From positions 124,001 to 188,000 of the forward strand of contig NZ_JALKAC010000010.1 of NCBI RefSeq assembly GCF_024171645.1: a DNA stretch of 64,000 nt, in the 5' to 3' direction. A program made the position numbers and the translations under genes. Position 1 is the first letter of the stretch. Every line of letters begins with the position of its first letter. The stretch comes from Flavobacterium sp. HSC-32F16. GTDB taxonomy: Bacteria > Bacteroidota > Bacteroidia > Flavobacteriales > Flavobacteriaceae. This document shows positions 44,197-53,453 of this stretch, piece after piece. The notes under the pieces were generated by a model. That model searched no databases. It had not been told where the DNA came from and saw only the letters and a list, made by a program, of their open reading frames with translations.

Positions 44197-46224
44197 ATGA
44201 GTGTTTTACTTTCAAAATTTATAACCAAACATAATACCGCACCCTTTTCTCAAATTAAAATCGAAGATTATGTTCCTGCTTTCAACGAAGGAATTGCTTT
44301 GGCTAAAGCCGAAATTGATGCAATCGTAAATAATCCCGATGCACCGACTTTTGAAAACACTATTGTAGCGATGGATTTTTCGGGCGATATTTTAGATCGT
44401 CTTTCTAGTATTTTCTTCAATTTGAATTCGGCAGAAACGAATGACGAAATGCAGAAAATTGCTCAGGAAGTTTCGCCTTTACTTTCAGAATTTGGAAATG
44501 ACATTCGTTTAAATGCTGATTTATTTGCAAAGGTAAAAGCGGTTTACGATCAAAAAGAAAGTTTAGGTTTAAATCCTGAACAAACGACTTTATTAGATAA
44601 AAAATACAAAAGCTTCTCCAGAAACGGAGCAAATTTGCCGGAAGACAAGAAAAACCAATTAAGAGAAATCGACAAAGAATTATCAAAATTGAGTTTGCAG
44701 TTTGGTGAAAATGTTTTGGCAGAAACCAATAATTTCGAATTGCATTTGACTGATGAAAAGGATTTATCCGGTTTGCCTGAAGGCACAATCGAAGCGGCAA
44801 GATTATTAGCCAAAAATCAGGAAAAAGAAGGCTGGATTTTCACTTTAGATCATCCAAGTTATGTTCCGTTTTTGACTTATGCTGACAATCGTGAATTGCG
44901 TAAAAAAATGGCGATTGCGTTCGGCGCAAAAGCATTTCAAAATAACGAATTTGACAATCAGGAAAATGTTTTAAAAATTGCTAAACTGCGTTTTGAAAGA
45001 GCTAATTTATTAGGCTACAAAACGCATGCACATTTTGTTCTGGAAGAAAGAATGGCAGAAAGTCCAGAGAAAGTTTTTTCTTTTTTAAATGATTTATTGG
45101 CAAAAGCAAAACCGGCTGCTCAAAAAGAGTTTGCAGAATTAACTGCTTTCGCGAAAGAACTAGACGGAATCGAAAAATTAGAAAAATGGGATGGCGCTTA
45201 TTATTCTGAAAAATTAAAACAACAGCTTTTTAATTTAGACGATGAAAAGCTGAAACCTTATTTTCAATTAGAAAAAGTATTAGATGGCGCTTTTACAGTT
45301 GCCAAAAAATTATACGGTTTAACTTTTACCGAGGTTTTTGATATTGATAAATACCACGAAGAAGTTACGACTTATGAAGTTCGTGATACTGATAATAATT
45401 TGGTTTCGATTTTCTACGCTGATTTTTTCCCAAGAAAAGGAAAAAGAAACGGTGCATGGATGACTTCATTCAAATCGCAATATGTAAAAGACGGTGTAAA
45501 CGAAAGACCGCACATTTCGAACGTTTGTAATTTTACAAAACCAACAGAAACAAAACCTTCGTTATTGACTTTTAATGAAGTTACGACTTTATTTCACGAA
45601 TTCGGACACGGTTTACACGGAATGTTAGCCGATACGGTTTATCCAAGTTTATCAGGAACTTCTGTTTACTGGGATTTTGTGGAATTACCAAGTCAGATTA
45701 TGGAAAACTGGTGTTACGAACCAGAAGCTTTGGCTTTATTCGCGAATCATTACGAAACGGGAGAAATTATTCCGATTGAATATGTACAGAAAATTAAAGA
45801 AAGTGCAAGTTTTCAGGAAGGTTTGGCAACATTGCGTCAGTTGAGTTTTGGATTGTTAGACATGGCTTGGCATGGACAAGATCCAACTTCTATTACCGAT
45901 TTAAAAACTTTTGAAACTGAACAATTTGCCAACACACAATTATATCCAGACGTAAAAGAAAATGCAATGAGTACGGCTTTCTCTCATATTTTTCAAGGCG
46001 GCTATTCTTCTGGATATTACAGTTATAAATGGGCTGAAGTTCTAGATGCTGATGCTTTTGAATTTTTCCAAGAAAAAGGAATTTTCAACGAAGAAGTAGC
46101 GAAGAAATTCAAAGACAATGTTCTTTCTAAAGGAGGAACAGAACATCCTATGACTTTGTACAAACGTTTTAGAGGTCAAGAACCAAAACCGGAAGCTTTG
46201 TTGAAAAGAGCGGGATTACTTTAG
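44197..46224 (+). CDS. M3-family metallopeptidase (Dcp/oligopeptidase A type)
   Basis: From the ATG at 44197 (MSVLLSKF) the protein is 675 residues, normal for peptidyl-dipeptidase Dcp and oligopeptidase A. The zinc motif HEFGH is at residues 467-471, inside TTLFHEFGHGLHGML, with the third ligand in FVELPSQIMENW. The C-terminal region has FSHIFQGGYSSGYYSYKWAEVLDADAF. There is no signal peptide, so it should act on oligopeptides in the cytoplasm. Nineteen further codons upstream are open but overlap the -7 element. Confidence 0.94.
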   Translation: MSVLLSKFITKHNTAPFSQIKIEDYVPAFNEGIALAKAEIDAIVNNPDAPTFENTIVAMDFSGDILDRLSSIFFNLNSAETNDEMQKIAQEVSPLLSEFGNDIRLNADLFAKVKAVYDQKESLGLNPEQTTLLDKKYKSFSRNGANLPEDKKNQLREIDKELSKLSLQFGENVLAETNNFELHLTDEKDLSGLPEGTIEAARLLAKNQEKEGWIFTLDHPSYVPFLTYADNRELRKKMAIAFGAKAFQNNEFDNQENVLKIAKLRFERANLLGYKTHAHFVLEERMAESPEKVFSFLNDLLAKAKPAAQKEFAELTAFAKELDGIEKLEKWDGAYYSEKLKQQLFNLDDEKLKPYFQLEKVLDGAFTVAKKLYGLTFTEVFDIDKYHEEVTTYEVRDTDNNLVSIFYADFFPRKGKRNGAWMTSFKSQYVKDGVNERPHISNVCNFTKPTETKPSLLTFNEVTTLFHEFGHGLHGMLADTVYPSLSGTSVYWDFVELPSQIMENWCYEPEALALFANHYETGEIIPIEYVQKIKESASFQEGLATLRQLSFGLLDMAWHGQDPTSITDLKTFETEQFANTQLYPDVKENAMSTAFSHIFQGGYSSGYYSYKWAEVLDADAFEFFQEKGIFNEEVAKKFKDNVLSKGGTEHPMTLYKRFRGQEPKPEALLKRAGLL

Positions 46225-46257
46225 ACTTTTAGACTTCTTAGACTATTAGATATTTTG

Positions 46258-46287
46258 AAACCGAGGTAGAAATACATCGGTTTTTTT
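46258..46287 (+). terminator. Terminator of the M3 peptidase gene
   Basis: AAACCGA and TCGGTTT pair, with an inner GTA/TAC extension, followed by a run of T. Confidence 0.7.
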
Positions 46288-46358
46288 ATTTGATTTTACT
46301 TAGAAGGAAATTTAGTTATCTTCGCATTTTTTAAATCTTAATCTTACAAAAAAATATC

Positions 46359-47018
46359 GTGAAAAAATATTTTAAAATAGCCCTTTATCTTGCAATTATA
46401 GGATTGATTGCTGTCGTTTCAGTAAATTACTATGTAAAATCTTCTACTAAGAAATACATTCATTATTCGATAAAAAAGTTCCCAAAAAATGATGTTGGAA
46501 TTATTTTTGGTGCGGGAATCAACGGCAATCAGCCAAGTAAATATTTAAAAGATCGTCTGGACGCCGGAATTATGCTTTGGAAAGCAAAACGCATCAATAA
46601 GATTTTACTTTCTGGAGATAACGGCCGCGAAGAATATGATGAATTAACGGTAATGAAAAATTACTGCTTCAATCACGGCGTTGACACAACCAAAATATTT
46701 ATTGATTATGCAGGCTTTGATACGTATTCAACCATGTATCGCGCAAAACATATTTTTAAGATTAAAAAAGCAACTTTAATTTCTCAGGAATATCATTTAA
46801 ATCGTGCTATTTATATCGGACAAAAACTCGGAATTAAATCTGCAGGTTATTCTGCAAATAAAGGAGAATATTTAGGATATAATTATGTTTGCTTTAGAGA
46901 ATATGGTTCGGTTTTCAAATCTTTTTTTGATGTTTTGAGAAATCGGGAACCTCGTTTTTTAGGTAGAGAAATTAATATTAATGGAGAATCTAATTATTCG
47001 AAAGAAGATAAACGATAA
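46359..47018 (+). CDS. DUF218/SanA-type membrane-anchored protein
   Basis: This 219-residue protein starts at a GTG. One N-terminal membrane helix (about 5-25, IALYLAIIGLIAVVSVNYYV) is followed by a DUF218 domain: VGIIFGAGINGNQPSKYLKDRLDAGI, INKILLSGDNG and a C-terminal RAKHIFKIKKATLISQEYHLNRAIYI. SanA and YdcF relatives affect envelope permeability and vancomycin tolerance, but the biochemical role is unclear. A near-consensus -7 (TATCTTCG at 46317) lies upstream and a terminator follows, so the gene is single. Confidence 0.88.
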   Translation: MKKYFKIALYLAIIGLIAVVSVNYYVKSSTKKYIHYSIKKFPKNDVGIIFGAGINGNQPSKYLKDRLDAGIMLWKAKRINKILLSGDNGREEYDELTVMKNYCFNHGVDTTKIFIDYAGFDTYSTMYRAKHIFKIKKATLISQEYHLNRAIYIGQKLGIKSAGYSANKGEYLGYNYVCFREYGSVFKSFFDVLRNREPRFLGREININGESNYSKEDKR

Positions 47019-47020
47019 AT

Positions 47021-47053
47021 AAAAGCCCGAAACATTTCTGTTTTGGGCTTTTA
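47021..47053 (+). terminator. Terminator of the DUF218 gene
   Basis: AAAAGCCC and GGGCTTTT, with AAACA pairing TGTTT inside, followed by T-rich sequence. It could also end transcription from the facing antiporter gene. Confidence 0.75.
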
Positions 47054-47118
47054 TTTAAAAAATTAATGACAAAGAATAGAAATCTTACATCTTTAATCTT
47101 GTTTCTACTTCTAAATCT

Positions 47119-48381
47119 TTACTCTTTCTCTAAAACTCTCTTAGCCAATTTTCCAACAGTAAGTCCCTGTACTACAATTGAAAATAAAACTACTATATAA
47201 GTTACTTCAAGTAAAAGGTTTTTATATTCTCCTTCAGGCATAGAAAGTACTAAAGCAATAGAAACTCCGCCACGAATTCCGCCCCAAACCAAAACCATCA
47301 AGGAACCTTTGTTATAAGCAGATCGGATTCCGAAAAACTTGAATATATCGAAGAATTTCCAAGGCAGAACTATAGAAGTTAATCTTGAAAAAAGCACTAT
47401 AAAAATAGTAACAAAACCTGTAACCAATTGTTTATTTAAATCGGGCAGCAACAATAGTTCAAAACCTATAAATAAGAATAAAATAGCATTTAAGATTTCA
47501 TCAATAAGTTCCCAAAATTTACCTAAATAATCCTGGGTTACTTCACTCATCGCAACTTTTTTTCCGTAGTTTCCAATTATCAATCCGGCAACAACCATCG
47601 CCAGCGGACTAGAAACGTGTAAACTTTGAGCGATCAAGAATCCTCCCATTACAATAGAAAGCGTGATTAAAACTGAGACTTTATAATCGTCAATTTTCTT
47701 CATGACTTTTGATGCTGTAAATCCTAGAAAAGCTCCTAATAAAAGTCCGCCGATTCCTTCTTTTGCAAATAACCATGCAATAGAACTAAAACTCATATCA
47801 AATGTTGGATCGGTTGCCATTTTTAATACAACGGCAAACATTACTACCGCTACTCCATCATTAAACAAAGATTCACCCACAATTTTAGTTTCGATTCTTT
47901 TAGGAACTTTCGCTTCCTTTAAAACACCCAAAACAACAATTGGATCGGTTGGAGAAATTAAGGTTCCAAAAACCAAACAAAATATATAAGGGATTTTTAT
48001 TCCTAAAAGTGGTGCTATATAAAAAAGCAAACCAGAAATGATTAGAGCAGACAATACTACACTTACTGTAGAATAAATCATAATGGGAACTTTTTGTTCT
48101 TTAAGATCAGACATGTTTACGTGTAAAGCGCCGGCGAACAAAAGAAAGTTCAACATTGCTCCCATTAGGATTTCATTGAAGTCAAATTCTTTTATTAAAT
48201 CAAAAAAATGTTTTGTAGTTGCAGGAAAATAAGAATCTCCCAAAAGGCGAATCCCAACAGAAACGAGCATCGCAATAATCATGATTCCGATAGTTCCCGG
48301 AAGTTTTAAAAATCTTAAATTTAAATAGGCGAAGAAAGATGCCAATACAATAAGTATTGAAAAGGTGTAGTATAATTCCAT
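47119..48381 (-). CDS. Monovalent cation/proton antiporter (CPA1/NhaP type)
   Basis: This 420-residue membrane protein has about 12 helices. Family signatures include GTLISPTDPIVVLGVLKEAKVP, ETKIVGESLFNDGVAVVMF (the ND acidic pair of the ion site) and MVLVWGGIRGGVSIALVLSMP. Such transporters exchange sodium or potassium for protons across the inner membrane. There is no long cytoplasmic tail. A promoter with both boxes lies just upstream, and no neighbour on the same strand is close, so it is a single transcription unit. Confidence 0.92.
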   Translation of the reverse strand: MELYYTFSILIVLASFFAYLNLRFLKLPGTIGIMIIAMLVSVGIRLLGDSYFPATTKHFFDLIKEFDFNEILMGAMLNFLLFAGALHVNMSDLKEQKVPIMIYSTVSVVLSALIISGLLFYIAPLLGIKIPYIFCLVFGTLISPTDPIVVLGVLKEAKVPKRIETKIVGESLFNDGVAVVMFAVVLKMATDPTFDMSFSSIAWLFAKEGIGGLLLGAFLGFTASKVMKKIDDYKVSVLITLSIVMGGFLIAQSLHVSSPLAMVVAGLIIGNYGKKVAMSEVTQDYLGKFWELIDEILNAILFLFIGFELLLLPDLNKQLVTGFVTIFIVLFSRLTSIVLPWKFFDIFKFFGIRSAYNKGSLMVLVWGGIRGGVSIALVLSMPEGEYKNLLLEVTYIVVLFSIVVQGLTVGKLAKRVLEKE

Positions 48382-48395
48382 AAATGTGATTTTTA

Positions 48396-48425
48396 CAAAA
48401 ATATCTTTCTCATTATTTAATCAAA
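48396..48425 (-). promoter_or_regulatory. Antiporter promoter (TTTG-N18-TATTTTTG)
   Basis: On the minus strand TTTG (48425-48422), 18 bases, then TATTTTTG (48403-48396), 14 nt before the ATG. Both boxes match the phylum consensus. Confidence 0.6.
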
Positions 48426-48583
48426 AATTTCAGGGCTTGAATTAACATAAATTTATAATTCGTTAAACCGGCTTTAAAACTATTGTGGAGAACTAATTTT
48501 AATCAAATTATACTAATAATCAATTTGTTGAGTAAGATGTTTTAAATTATTAAAATTTTTCTTACCACACTTGTATATTTATT

Positions 48584-48591
48584 TATATTTG
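48584..48591 (+). promoter_or_regulatory. -7 element of the unknown membrane protein gene
   Basis: TATATTTG matches the consensus. It lies 5 nt from an in-frame ATG at 48596 and 34 nt from the preferred ATG at 48626. Confidence 0.45.
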
Positions 48592-48625
48592 TTTCTTGAA
48601 TATTTCACTTTCAATAAACCTTTAT

Positions 48626-50035
48626 ATGACCGAATTTTTCTCGACATCCCAAAAAAAAGCTTTAAACTTCATTTGGATATTATGTTTGTTAATTACTTTC
48701 TTTTACTGCAGTAATTATTTTATATCCTTTTATGGACCAGAAACCAATACTTACGACTATATATATAAAATACAAGGATGGTTATTGCATAGTTTAATTT
48801 TTGGCTGGTATTTCTATAGAAATAGTCTTGTAAAAAAAGCCGTTATAATTCAATTGCTTTTTATTCCTTATTATATTTTAAGAAAAGATCTATATCTAAC
48901 TCTTGATTACTATTTAGACATCGACAATAGTTCTTATATTGATACTTTTGTACGTTTTTTTACTTTTACTATTCCAATAGTTTATTTTGCGATTTCATAT
49001 TTCAAAAATGAAGTAAATTCAAAACCTCTTTCAAAACTTAAAGTATTTCTGCCCTATCTCTCTTTAGTGATTGTTATGTCTTTTATAATTGAAAGTGATG
49101 TTGATCAATTTTTCAGTTTCTTTACTTTTATTGGAGATTCTCCTTACATTCAAGATCTTATTGTTTGTTTTATATTTTTATTAATTGGTATAAAAACGGC
49201 ATTGGTTCTGGCTGCCTTTTTTTATATTTCAAACCGAATTTATTCCCTAAAAAAAATCCTCAATCCTATAGAGGAGCATTCTATTTCAAGCAATTTTTTT
49301 AAATGGGGATTTGTAATCAGCTACACTATTTTATTAATGTCTATTGTAGATTTAGGAAGCAATTCTTTTAGGATCTCAATGTTTGCATTTAATGATATTG
49401 AGTTTAGCCAAGTTTTATTTTACTTCTCAAGTTTCTTTGTCCTTTTAGTAAGCGGGCGTTTTTTAGGAAACTTAATTCAATTTAGAAATTATTCACTCAA
49501 AAAATATCTTGGTGTAATCAATTCACTTTCTGTTCTGCCTGTGTTTAATCTTATTCCATTTTTGGTTTTGATAATCTCTAAAAAAAATCCAGATACAATT
49601 GAACATTACATAACTAAGCTAAAAACAAAAAGAAACATTCACTTGATCATTTACAGTATTTTTATTGTCTTACTTATTTGTTATAACTATTTTTCTAAAG
49701 AAACATCACTTAGAAATTCTAATGATTTTTATCAAATACCAATACAGATCATTACAATTATTTTATTATCCCGATTTAAGTTTACAACTAAAATAATTCC
49801 TTTTGCGCTAGTTGGTTTTACTTTCTATGAAGATATCAAGGAAATTCTTGATTTTACAAAAGGTTATTTATTTTTCATCGAGGATAAAATTTTCTCTTTC
49901 CTTTGGTTAGCAGTAATTTCTATAATTCTGATTTATTATCTTTTCTATTATATCCTCCACAAATCATTTTATACAGAGTATTTTCAATATAAAAATGAGT
50001 TGGAATTTGAAGAGCATATCAAACAATTTCAATAA
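48626..50035 (+). CDS. Polytopic membrane protein of unknown function
   Basis: From the ATG at 48626 (MTEFFSTSQ) the protein is 469 residues with roughly 12 hydrophobic segments separated by short loops and a basic, hydrophilic C-terminus. The residue mix is rich in Phe, Ile and Tyr. I recognise no transporter or enzyme motif. The alternative start at 48596 is in frame but sits beside the -7 element; if used, the mRNA would be leaderless. It is a single gene between two terminators. Confidence 0.75.
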   Translation: MTEFFSTSQKKALNFIWILCLLITFFYCSNYFISFYGPETNTYDYIYKIQGWLLHSLIFGWYFYRNSLVKKAVIIQLLFIPYYILRKDLYLTLDYYLDIDNSSYIDTFVRFFTFTIPIVYFAISYFKNEVNSKPLSKLKVFLPYLSLVIVMSFIIESDVDQFFSFFTFIGDSPYIQDLIVCFIFLLIGIKTALVLAAFFYISNRIYSLKKILNPIEEHSISSNFFKWGFVISYTILLMSIVDLGSNSFRISMFAFNDIEFSQVLFYFSSFFVLLVSGRFLGNLIQFRNYSLKKYLGVINSLSVLPVFNLIPFLVLIISKKNPDTIEHYITKLKTKRNIHLIIYSIFIVLLICYNYFSKETSLRNSNDFYQIPIQIITIILLSRFKFTTKIIPFALVGFTFYEDIKEILDFTKGYLFFIEDKIFSFLWLAVISIILIYYLFYYILHKSFYTEYFQYKNELEFEEHIKQFQ

Positions 50036-50065
50036 AAAATGGCCGTCAATTGACAGCCATTTTTT
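50035..50065. terminator. Bidirectional terminator
   Basis: AAAAAATGGC-C-GTCAA and TTGAC-A-GCCATTTTTT pair. It serves the plus-strand membrane protein and the minus-strand lipoprotein operon. Confidence 0.85.
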
Positions 50066-50555
50066 ATTTCTTTCTAATTATAATACTAGTACTGCTATTG
50101 TTTTTTTCAAAAAAATCCATTTCCGGTATATACAATTTAAAATCAAAATTATAATTTCCGTCCTTAGGAACTGTAAAAAAAGAGTTGTTCTTAATTTCAA
50201 ATTCCCAATTCTTGACATATTCAATCGAATCTTTTTCAGTAGAAGAGCTATGAACAATTTCTTCAATTTTAGTTTTTGAATTTATCTCATGTTTCCCATT
50301 TGATACATAAGTACTATCATACTTAACGACCTTTCCGTCTAAACTAATACTGTATCTAATTTTATATTTTGCAAATGATGAATCTTTTCGTGTTGCAACT
50401 TTGTTCCAAAACGTAATTTTATCCCCTTTCTTTAAATTTATATCATTGATTGATGAAATTCCATTTTCAATTAACGGCGTCTCACCTACACTTTCTCCAA
50501 TTGGATTACAGGAAGCTAAGACAAAAAGTAACAGAACCGTAATATTTTTTTTCAT
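50064..50555 (-). CDS. Lipoprotein of unknown function
   Basis: This 163-residue lipoprotein has the signal MKKNITVLLLFVLASC (Cys16) followed by NPIGESVG. The mature part is beta-rich (KITFWNKVATRKDSSFAKYKIRYSISLDGKVVKYDS, YNFDFKLYIPEMDFF). It starts 2 bases after the stop of the larger lipoprotein gene upstream, so the two are translated from one mRNA and may work together in the envelope. No family is recognised. Confidence 0.8.
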   Translation of the reverse strand: MKKNITVLLLFVLASCNPIGESVGETPLIENGISSINDINLKKGDKITFWNKVATRKDSSFAKYKIRYSISLDGKVVKYDSTYVSNGKHEINSKTKIEEIVHSSSTEKDSIEYVKNWEFEIKNNSFFTVPKDGNYNFDFKLYIPEMDFFEKNNSSTSIIIRKK

Positions 50556-50557
50556 AA

Positions 50558-51733
50558 TTATTTTTTATTGGATAAATCTAAAGTGTTGTTTTTTGAATAA
50601 TAATTAAACATTTTCACATAAAAGTCTGTCGATTTTTCGTTTAGATCGTTATTACTTTTTAATATAAAAGATTTATTATTTTTATTGATTATCGAAAATA
50701 CCATAAATTCTTTCGCATAATCTTCTCCATTATAGTATTGGCTGATGATTTCCACTAAATTTGAATTTTCTTTGGGAATTAATGTGCATTTTTTATCTGT
50801 ATAGAGCAATTTACTTGCCCACTTTGCATTTTGTTGGGCCTCATGAGGCTTACCTTCTGCAAGATTATTTAAATATTGATAAAACTGAGCTTCTTTATCT
50901 TGGTTTATTCTATATAATTTAATCATTGAATAATCATCAAATGCAGGTTCTGAAGACTCTCCAATACTTAAAAAAACATCTATTTCTTTTTTAAAGTTAT
51001 TAAAAAAGTACTTCATCAAATTTATTTCAATTTTAGGCCTGTTTTCTATATAATCTTTCCATGTAAATTCTTTTTCCGTCAAATTATTACTTAAAAGATT
51101 TTTAGCATTTCTTAAGAAATAAAAAGCCAGATCCAGTTTTTCTTCTTTATTAAACTTTTTTGTCCAACTTACACTTCCGGTATAAATAAGATAGCTTTTT
51201 GTTTTTAAATCATAATCAAAATGTACAGTTGTAAAAGTATCATCGTCACTAAAAACGAGACTATTTTTATCTTGATAATAAATGGTTTCAATTCGATAAT
51301 CTTTTTTTAAATCATTAATATTAAGCAAATTTGAACCTTGATTCTTTATAACCATGATTTCTTCTTCACCTATATTATTTTTAATAAATAAAGAGTTGAA
51401 AATCTGGACTAAATCATAATTATCAATTGACGCTAAATCTATCTTGCCAATTTTTGAATCCTTATCAATATATTCCTTCTCTATTGTTTGGGTTTGAAAA
51501 TAATAATTTCCAGGAAGACTTAATTTTATGTCATCCGAAACCAAAACACTTTCTAAATTGGCATTTGTTTTTAAGATTCTTTGTATTTCTTGAGACGAAA
51601 TTTCAAGTTTCTTTTCTATTTGAAAATTACCTTCCTTTTCTTTTTCTACACGTTTGCAGCCAATAGCTAATACTAATAAAATTAAATATGCAATTTTATA
51701 TTTTTCTAATTTAAACCTGAACCTGTTTTTCAT
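50558..51733 (-). CDS. Lipoprotein of unknown function
   Basis: This 391-residue lipoprotein has a hydrophobic signal ending LAIGC (about residue 26) followed by a charged KRVEKEKEG stretch. The mature part has helical and beta segments (EISSQEIQRILKTNANLESVLVSDDIKLSLPGNYYF, FNYYSKNNTLDLSNKK at the end) and no motif that I recognise. It has a two-box promoter on the minus strand (51754-51782) and leads the operon with the 163-residue lipoprotein. Confidence 0.8.
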   Translation of the reverse strand: MKNRFRFKLEKYKIAYLILLVLAIGCKRVEKEKEGNFQIEKKLEISSQEIQRILKTNANLESVLVSDDIKLSLPGNYYFQTQTIEKEYIDKDSKIGKIDLASIDNYDLVQIFNSLFIKNNIGEEEIMVIKNQGSNLLNINDLKKDYRIETIYYQDKNSLVFSDDDTFTTVHFDYDLKTKSYLIYTGSVSWTKKFNKEEKLDLAFYFLRNAKNLLSNNLTEKEFTWKDYIENRPKIEINLMKYFFNNFKKEIDVFLSIGESSEPAFDDYSMIKLYRINQDKEAQFYQYLNNLAEGKPHEAQQNAKWASKLLYTDKKCTLIPKENSNLVEIISQYYNGEDYAKEFMVFSIINKNNKSFILKSNNDLNEKSTDFYVKMFNYYSKNNTLDLSNKK

Positions 51734-51753
51734 AAATTATATTCATTCAAATG

Positions 51754-51782
51754 CAAATATATAAATTCAAATATTTAACAAA
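51754..51782 (-). promoter_or_regulatory. Lipoprotein operon promoter (TTTG-N17-TATATTTG)
   Basis: On the minus strand TTTG (51782-51779), 17 bases, then TATATTTG (51761-51754), 20 nt before the ATG at 51733. Confidence 0.6.
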
Positions 51783-52003
51783 CCATTTACTATAAAATAA
51801 AGTTTCTTTTTTTAGAAATAGTTTTAAATGTAATTGATGAGAGGTAATACACAAGACCGCTATATTTTTAAAGGTGAATTAATAAAGCGGCTTTTCTGCC
51901 AGAACTCGTTTTTTATCGAAAAAAAGCACCTGTCTGTATACTCAAAAACAAGCCGGATAAGGTTTTGTTTTCATTTTTTTTTGAGATTATTTTGGTAAAT
52001 AAA

Positions 52004-52032
52004 AAAGGGTCGTCTAGACAAGACGGCCCTTT
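52004..52032 (-). terminator. Terminator of the DUF1842-like gene
   Basis: AAAGGG-T-CGTCT and AGACG-G-CCCTTT pair around AGACA. On the minus strand a T-run follows. Confidence 0.85.
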
Positions 52033-52116
52033 AAATCAAAACTGTAACCAAATCAGGAGCTCTATTAAATTCCTAATTGTTTCGTTTTTGGAGAGGTTAA
52101 AAATTTGAGCTCTTTT

Positions 52117-52530
52117 TTAAGCCAGCTCTGCTTGTAAATTTTTTGCAGCTTTAACAGGTACATTTTCAATATTATGCTGGTAGTATGAAAATCCTCCAGT
52201 TCCATTCCAAGAATTATCAATTGCTAAATGAGCGCTAAAATCTGCTAAAAAAGCACCAAATCCAGGAGGAGGAACAGAATGAACATATTCACCTTGTAAA
52301 CTAACAACCTGTGTAAATTCTCCTATTCCGGTTGAGTATATCTTTCCTTTTACATGAACTACAATATGGCCGTCCGGACCTGGCACAGCCTGAGTAATTA
52401 CTACTATACCATTCACAGAATGTTGCGATGGTACAACTACTAAACTAAATGTTGCGATTGGAGCACCTGGTGTTCCAACATTTCCGATTGTTCCTTTTGC
52501 TAAATAAGCACCTGCTAATAAATCTGACAT
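52117..52530 (-). CDS. DUF1842-like small protein
   Basis: This 137-residue protein has no signal peptide. It is beta-rich and begins LLAGAYLAKGTIGNVGTPGAPIATFSLVV, then VNGIVVITQAV, VHVKGKIYSTG, LQGEYVHSVPPPG and NSWNGTGGFSYYQHNIENVPVKAAK. This pattern resembles DUF1842, a domain that I recall being encoded near PixA/AidA proteins in some proteobacteria; both the assignment and that linkage are tentative. It has its own predicted promoter and terminator. Its 5' leader shares a 62-nt element with the leader of the first PixA-like gene 2 kb away, so the two are probably controlled together. Confidence 0.65.
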   Translation of the reverse strand: MSDLLAGAYLAKGTIGNVGTPGAPIATFSLVVVPSQHSVNGIVVITQAVPGPDGHIVVHVKGKIYSTGIGEFTQVVSLQGEYVHSVPPPGFGAFLADFSAHLAIDNSWNGTGGFSYYQHNIENVPVKAAKNLQAELA

Positions 52531-52544
52531 AACTTTTCGATTTA

Positions 52545-52606
52545 GGTTTTCCTACTCGTATGGCTTTTCGGTACCGCCTCGTTTTTTCTAGTGGGTTCTG
52601 CTCCAC
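52545..52606 (-). promoter_or_regulatory. Conserved leader element, copy A (before the DUF1842-like gene)
   Basis: This 62-nt minus-strand element lies 14 nt before the start codon. It begins GTGGAGCAGAACCCAC, which can form a 4-bp hairpin. An A-run follows, then ACGAGGCGG-TACC, AAAAGCC (GGC/GCC arms), ATACGAGTA and GGAAAACC. Copy B at 54588-54650 matches at nearly all positions, with several of the differences in or near the predicted arms. Confidence 0.65.
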
Positions 52607-52684
52607 TTATTTGATTCGTTTTTGTTATTTAATTGTTTTTTTTAACCAACATTTTAAATAACATTTTTGGGTTTATTTCTATAT

Positions 52685-52692
52685 CAAAACTA
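52685..52692 (-). promoter_or_regulatory. Candidate -7 element of the DUF1842-like gene
   Basis: TAGTTTTG on the minus strand matches TAnnTTTG. It would start a leader of roughly 150 nt that includes the conserved element. No -33 TTG is visible. Confidence 0.4.
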
Positions 52693-52903
52693 TATCAGAT
52701 AAGTAGACATAATAGAAAAAATGCTGCGAAGTGTCATTTCTTTGACATGAATGAAGTAAAAAATGACATAAGAAATTTACCCCCGTAGAAATACCTGTTT
52801 GGTATAAAAACTAAAATAAAGTGCACAGAAAAATTAAAATAAAACAATAAAAAAAGCACGATTATCAAACCATGCCTTGTTTAAAACTTAATAAAAATCT
52901 ATA

Positions 52904-53395
52904 TCATTCTATTTCCAGGATAAATCGAAATTCAAAATATCCCAGAGATGTAAAATCATAACTAAAAACACCAAAATAAATTCCATATTCCTCTACACCT
53001 ATTCCTGTCACTAAAATTTTATTAACCAAAAACATTCTGGTTTCTATCGTAGTTTCGAGCGGGTCAAAACTTATTGGAACGATAGTATCTATTTCAGAAG
53101 CTGACACTAAAAATTTATCCAAAATTTCATTCTCTCCGTGATGCTTCAGATCATACAATAGTACAGGACTATCAAAATTGGCACTTTCAGAAATGACATG
53201 AAAGCTTATTTCATCAACAACATCCTTCTTTACTTTTATTTTATTCTCTCCTAATTCAAAAAAACCATCAGATTCTCCTGCTTTAACTACACACAAAAAT
53301 TTATTAGAAACCATAGTGGGATTTTTTGGATCCGTACTAGGGTTGGAATATTCTTCTAATAAAAGTGAGGTTTCAATTATGACATGAATTTGCAT
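52904..53395 (-). CDS. PixA/AidA-like protein, divergent third copy
   Basis: This 163-residue protein has no signal peptide. It keeps the family frame: IHVIIETSLLLEEYSNPSTDPKNPTMVSNKFLCVV at the start, DVVDEISFHVISESANFDSPVLLYDL in the middle, and YGIYFGVFSYDFTSLGYFEF near the end. It is much less similar to the two 171-residue copies upstream than they are to each other. PixA is an inclusion-body protein of Xenorhabdus, and AidA is a quorum-regulated Burkholderia protein. The molecular role of the family is unknown. It lies 58 bases after the second copy on the same strand. Confidence 0.75.
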   Translation of the reverse strand: MQIHVIIETSLLLEEYSNPSTDPKNPTMVSNKFLCVVKAGESDGFFELGENKIKVKKDVVDEISFHVISESANFDSPVLLYDLKHHGENEILDKFLVSASEIDTIVPISFDPLETTIETRMFLVNKILVTGIGVEEYGIYFGVFSYDFTSLGYFEFRFILEIE

Positions 53396-53453
53396 ATTCT
53401 TTAATTTTTAATTAAATAAGAATTGACTTTTTTGTGTTTATTTTAAATAAACA

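Larger units (their letters stand above)
51734..52116. other. Intergenic region left of the DUF1842-like gene
   Basis: Of these 383 bases, the left end holds the promoter of the lipoprotein operon and the right part holds the terminator of the DUF1842-like gene. A weak inverted repeat ACCGCT...AGCGG lies at about 51858-51894. Otherwise it is AT-rich with no open frame of interest. Confidence 0.5.
52531..52903. other. Intergenic region upstream of the DUF1842-like gene
   Basis: These 373 bases contain leader copy A and, further out, a minus-strand -7 candidate TAGTTTTG (52692-52685). The remainder up to the 3' end of the third PixA-like gene is AT-rich with no gene seen. Confidence 0.5.
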
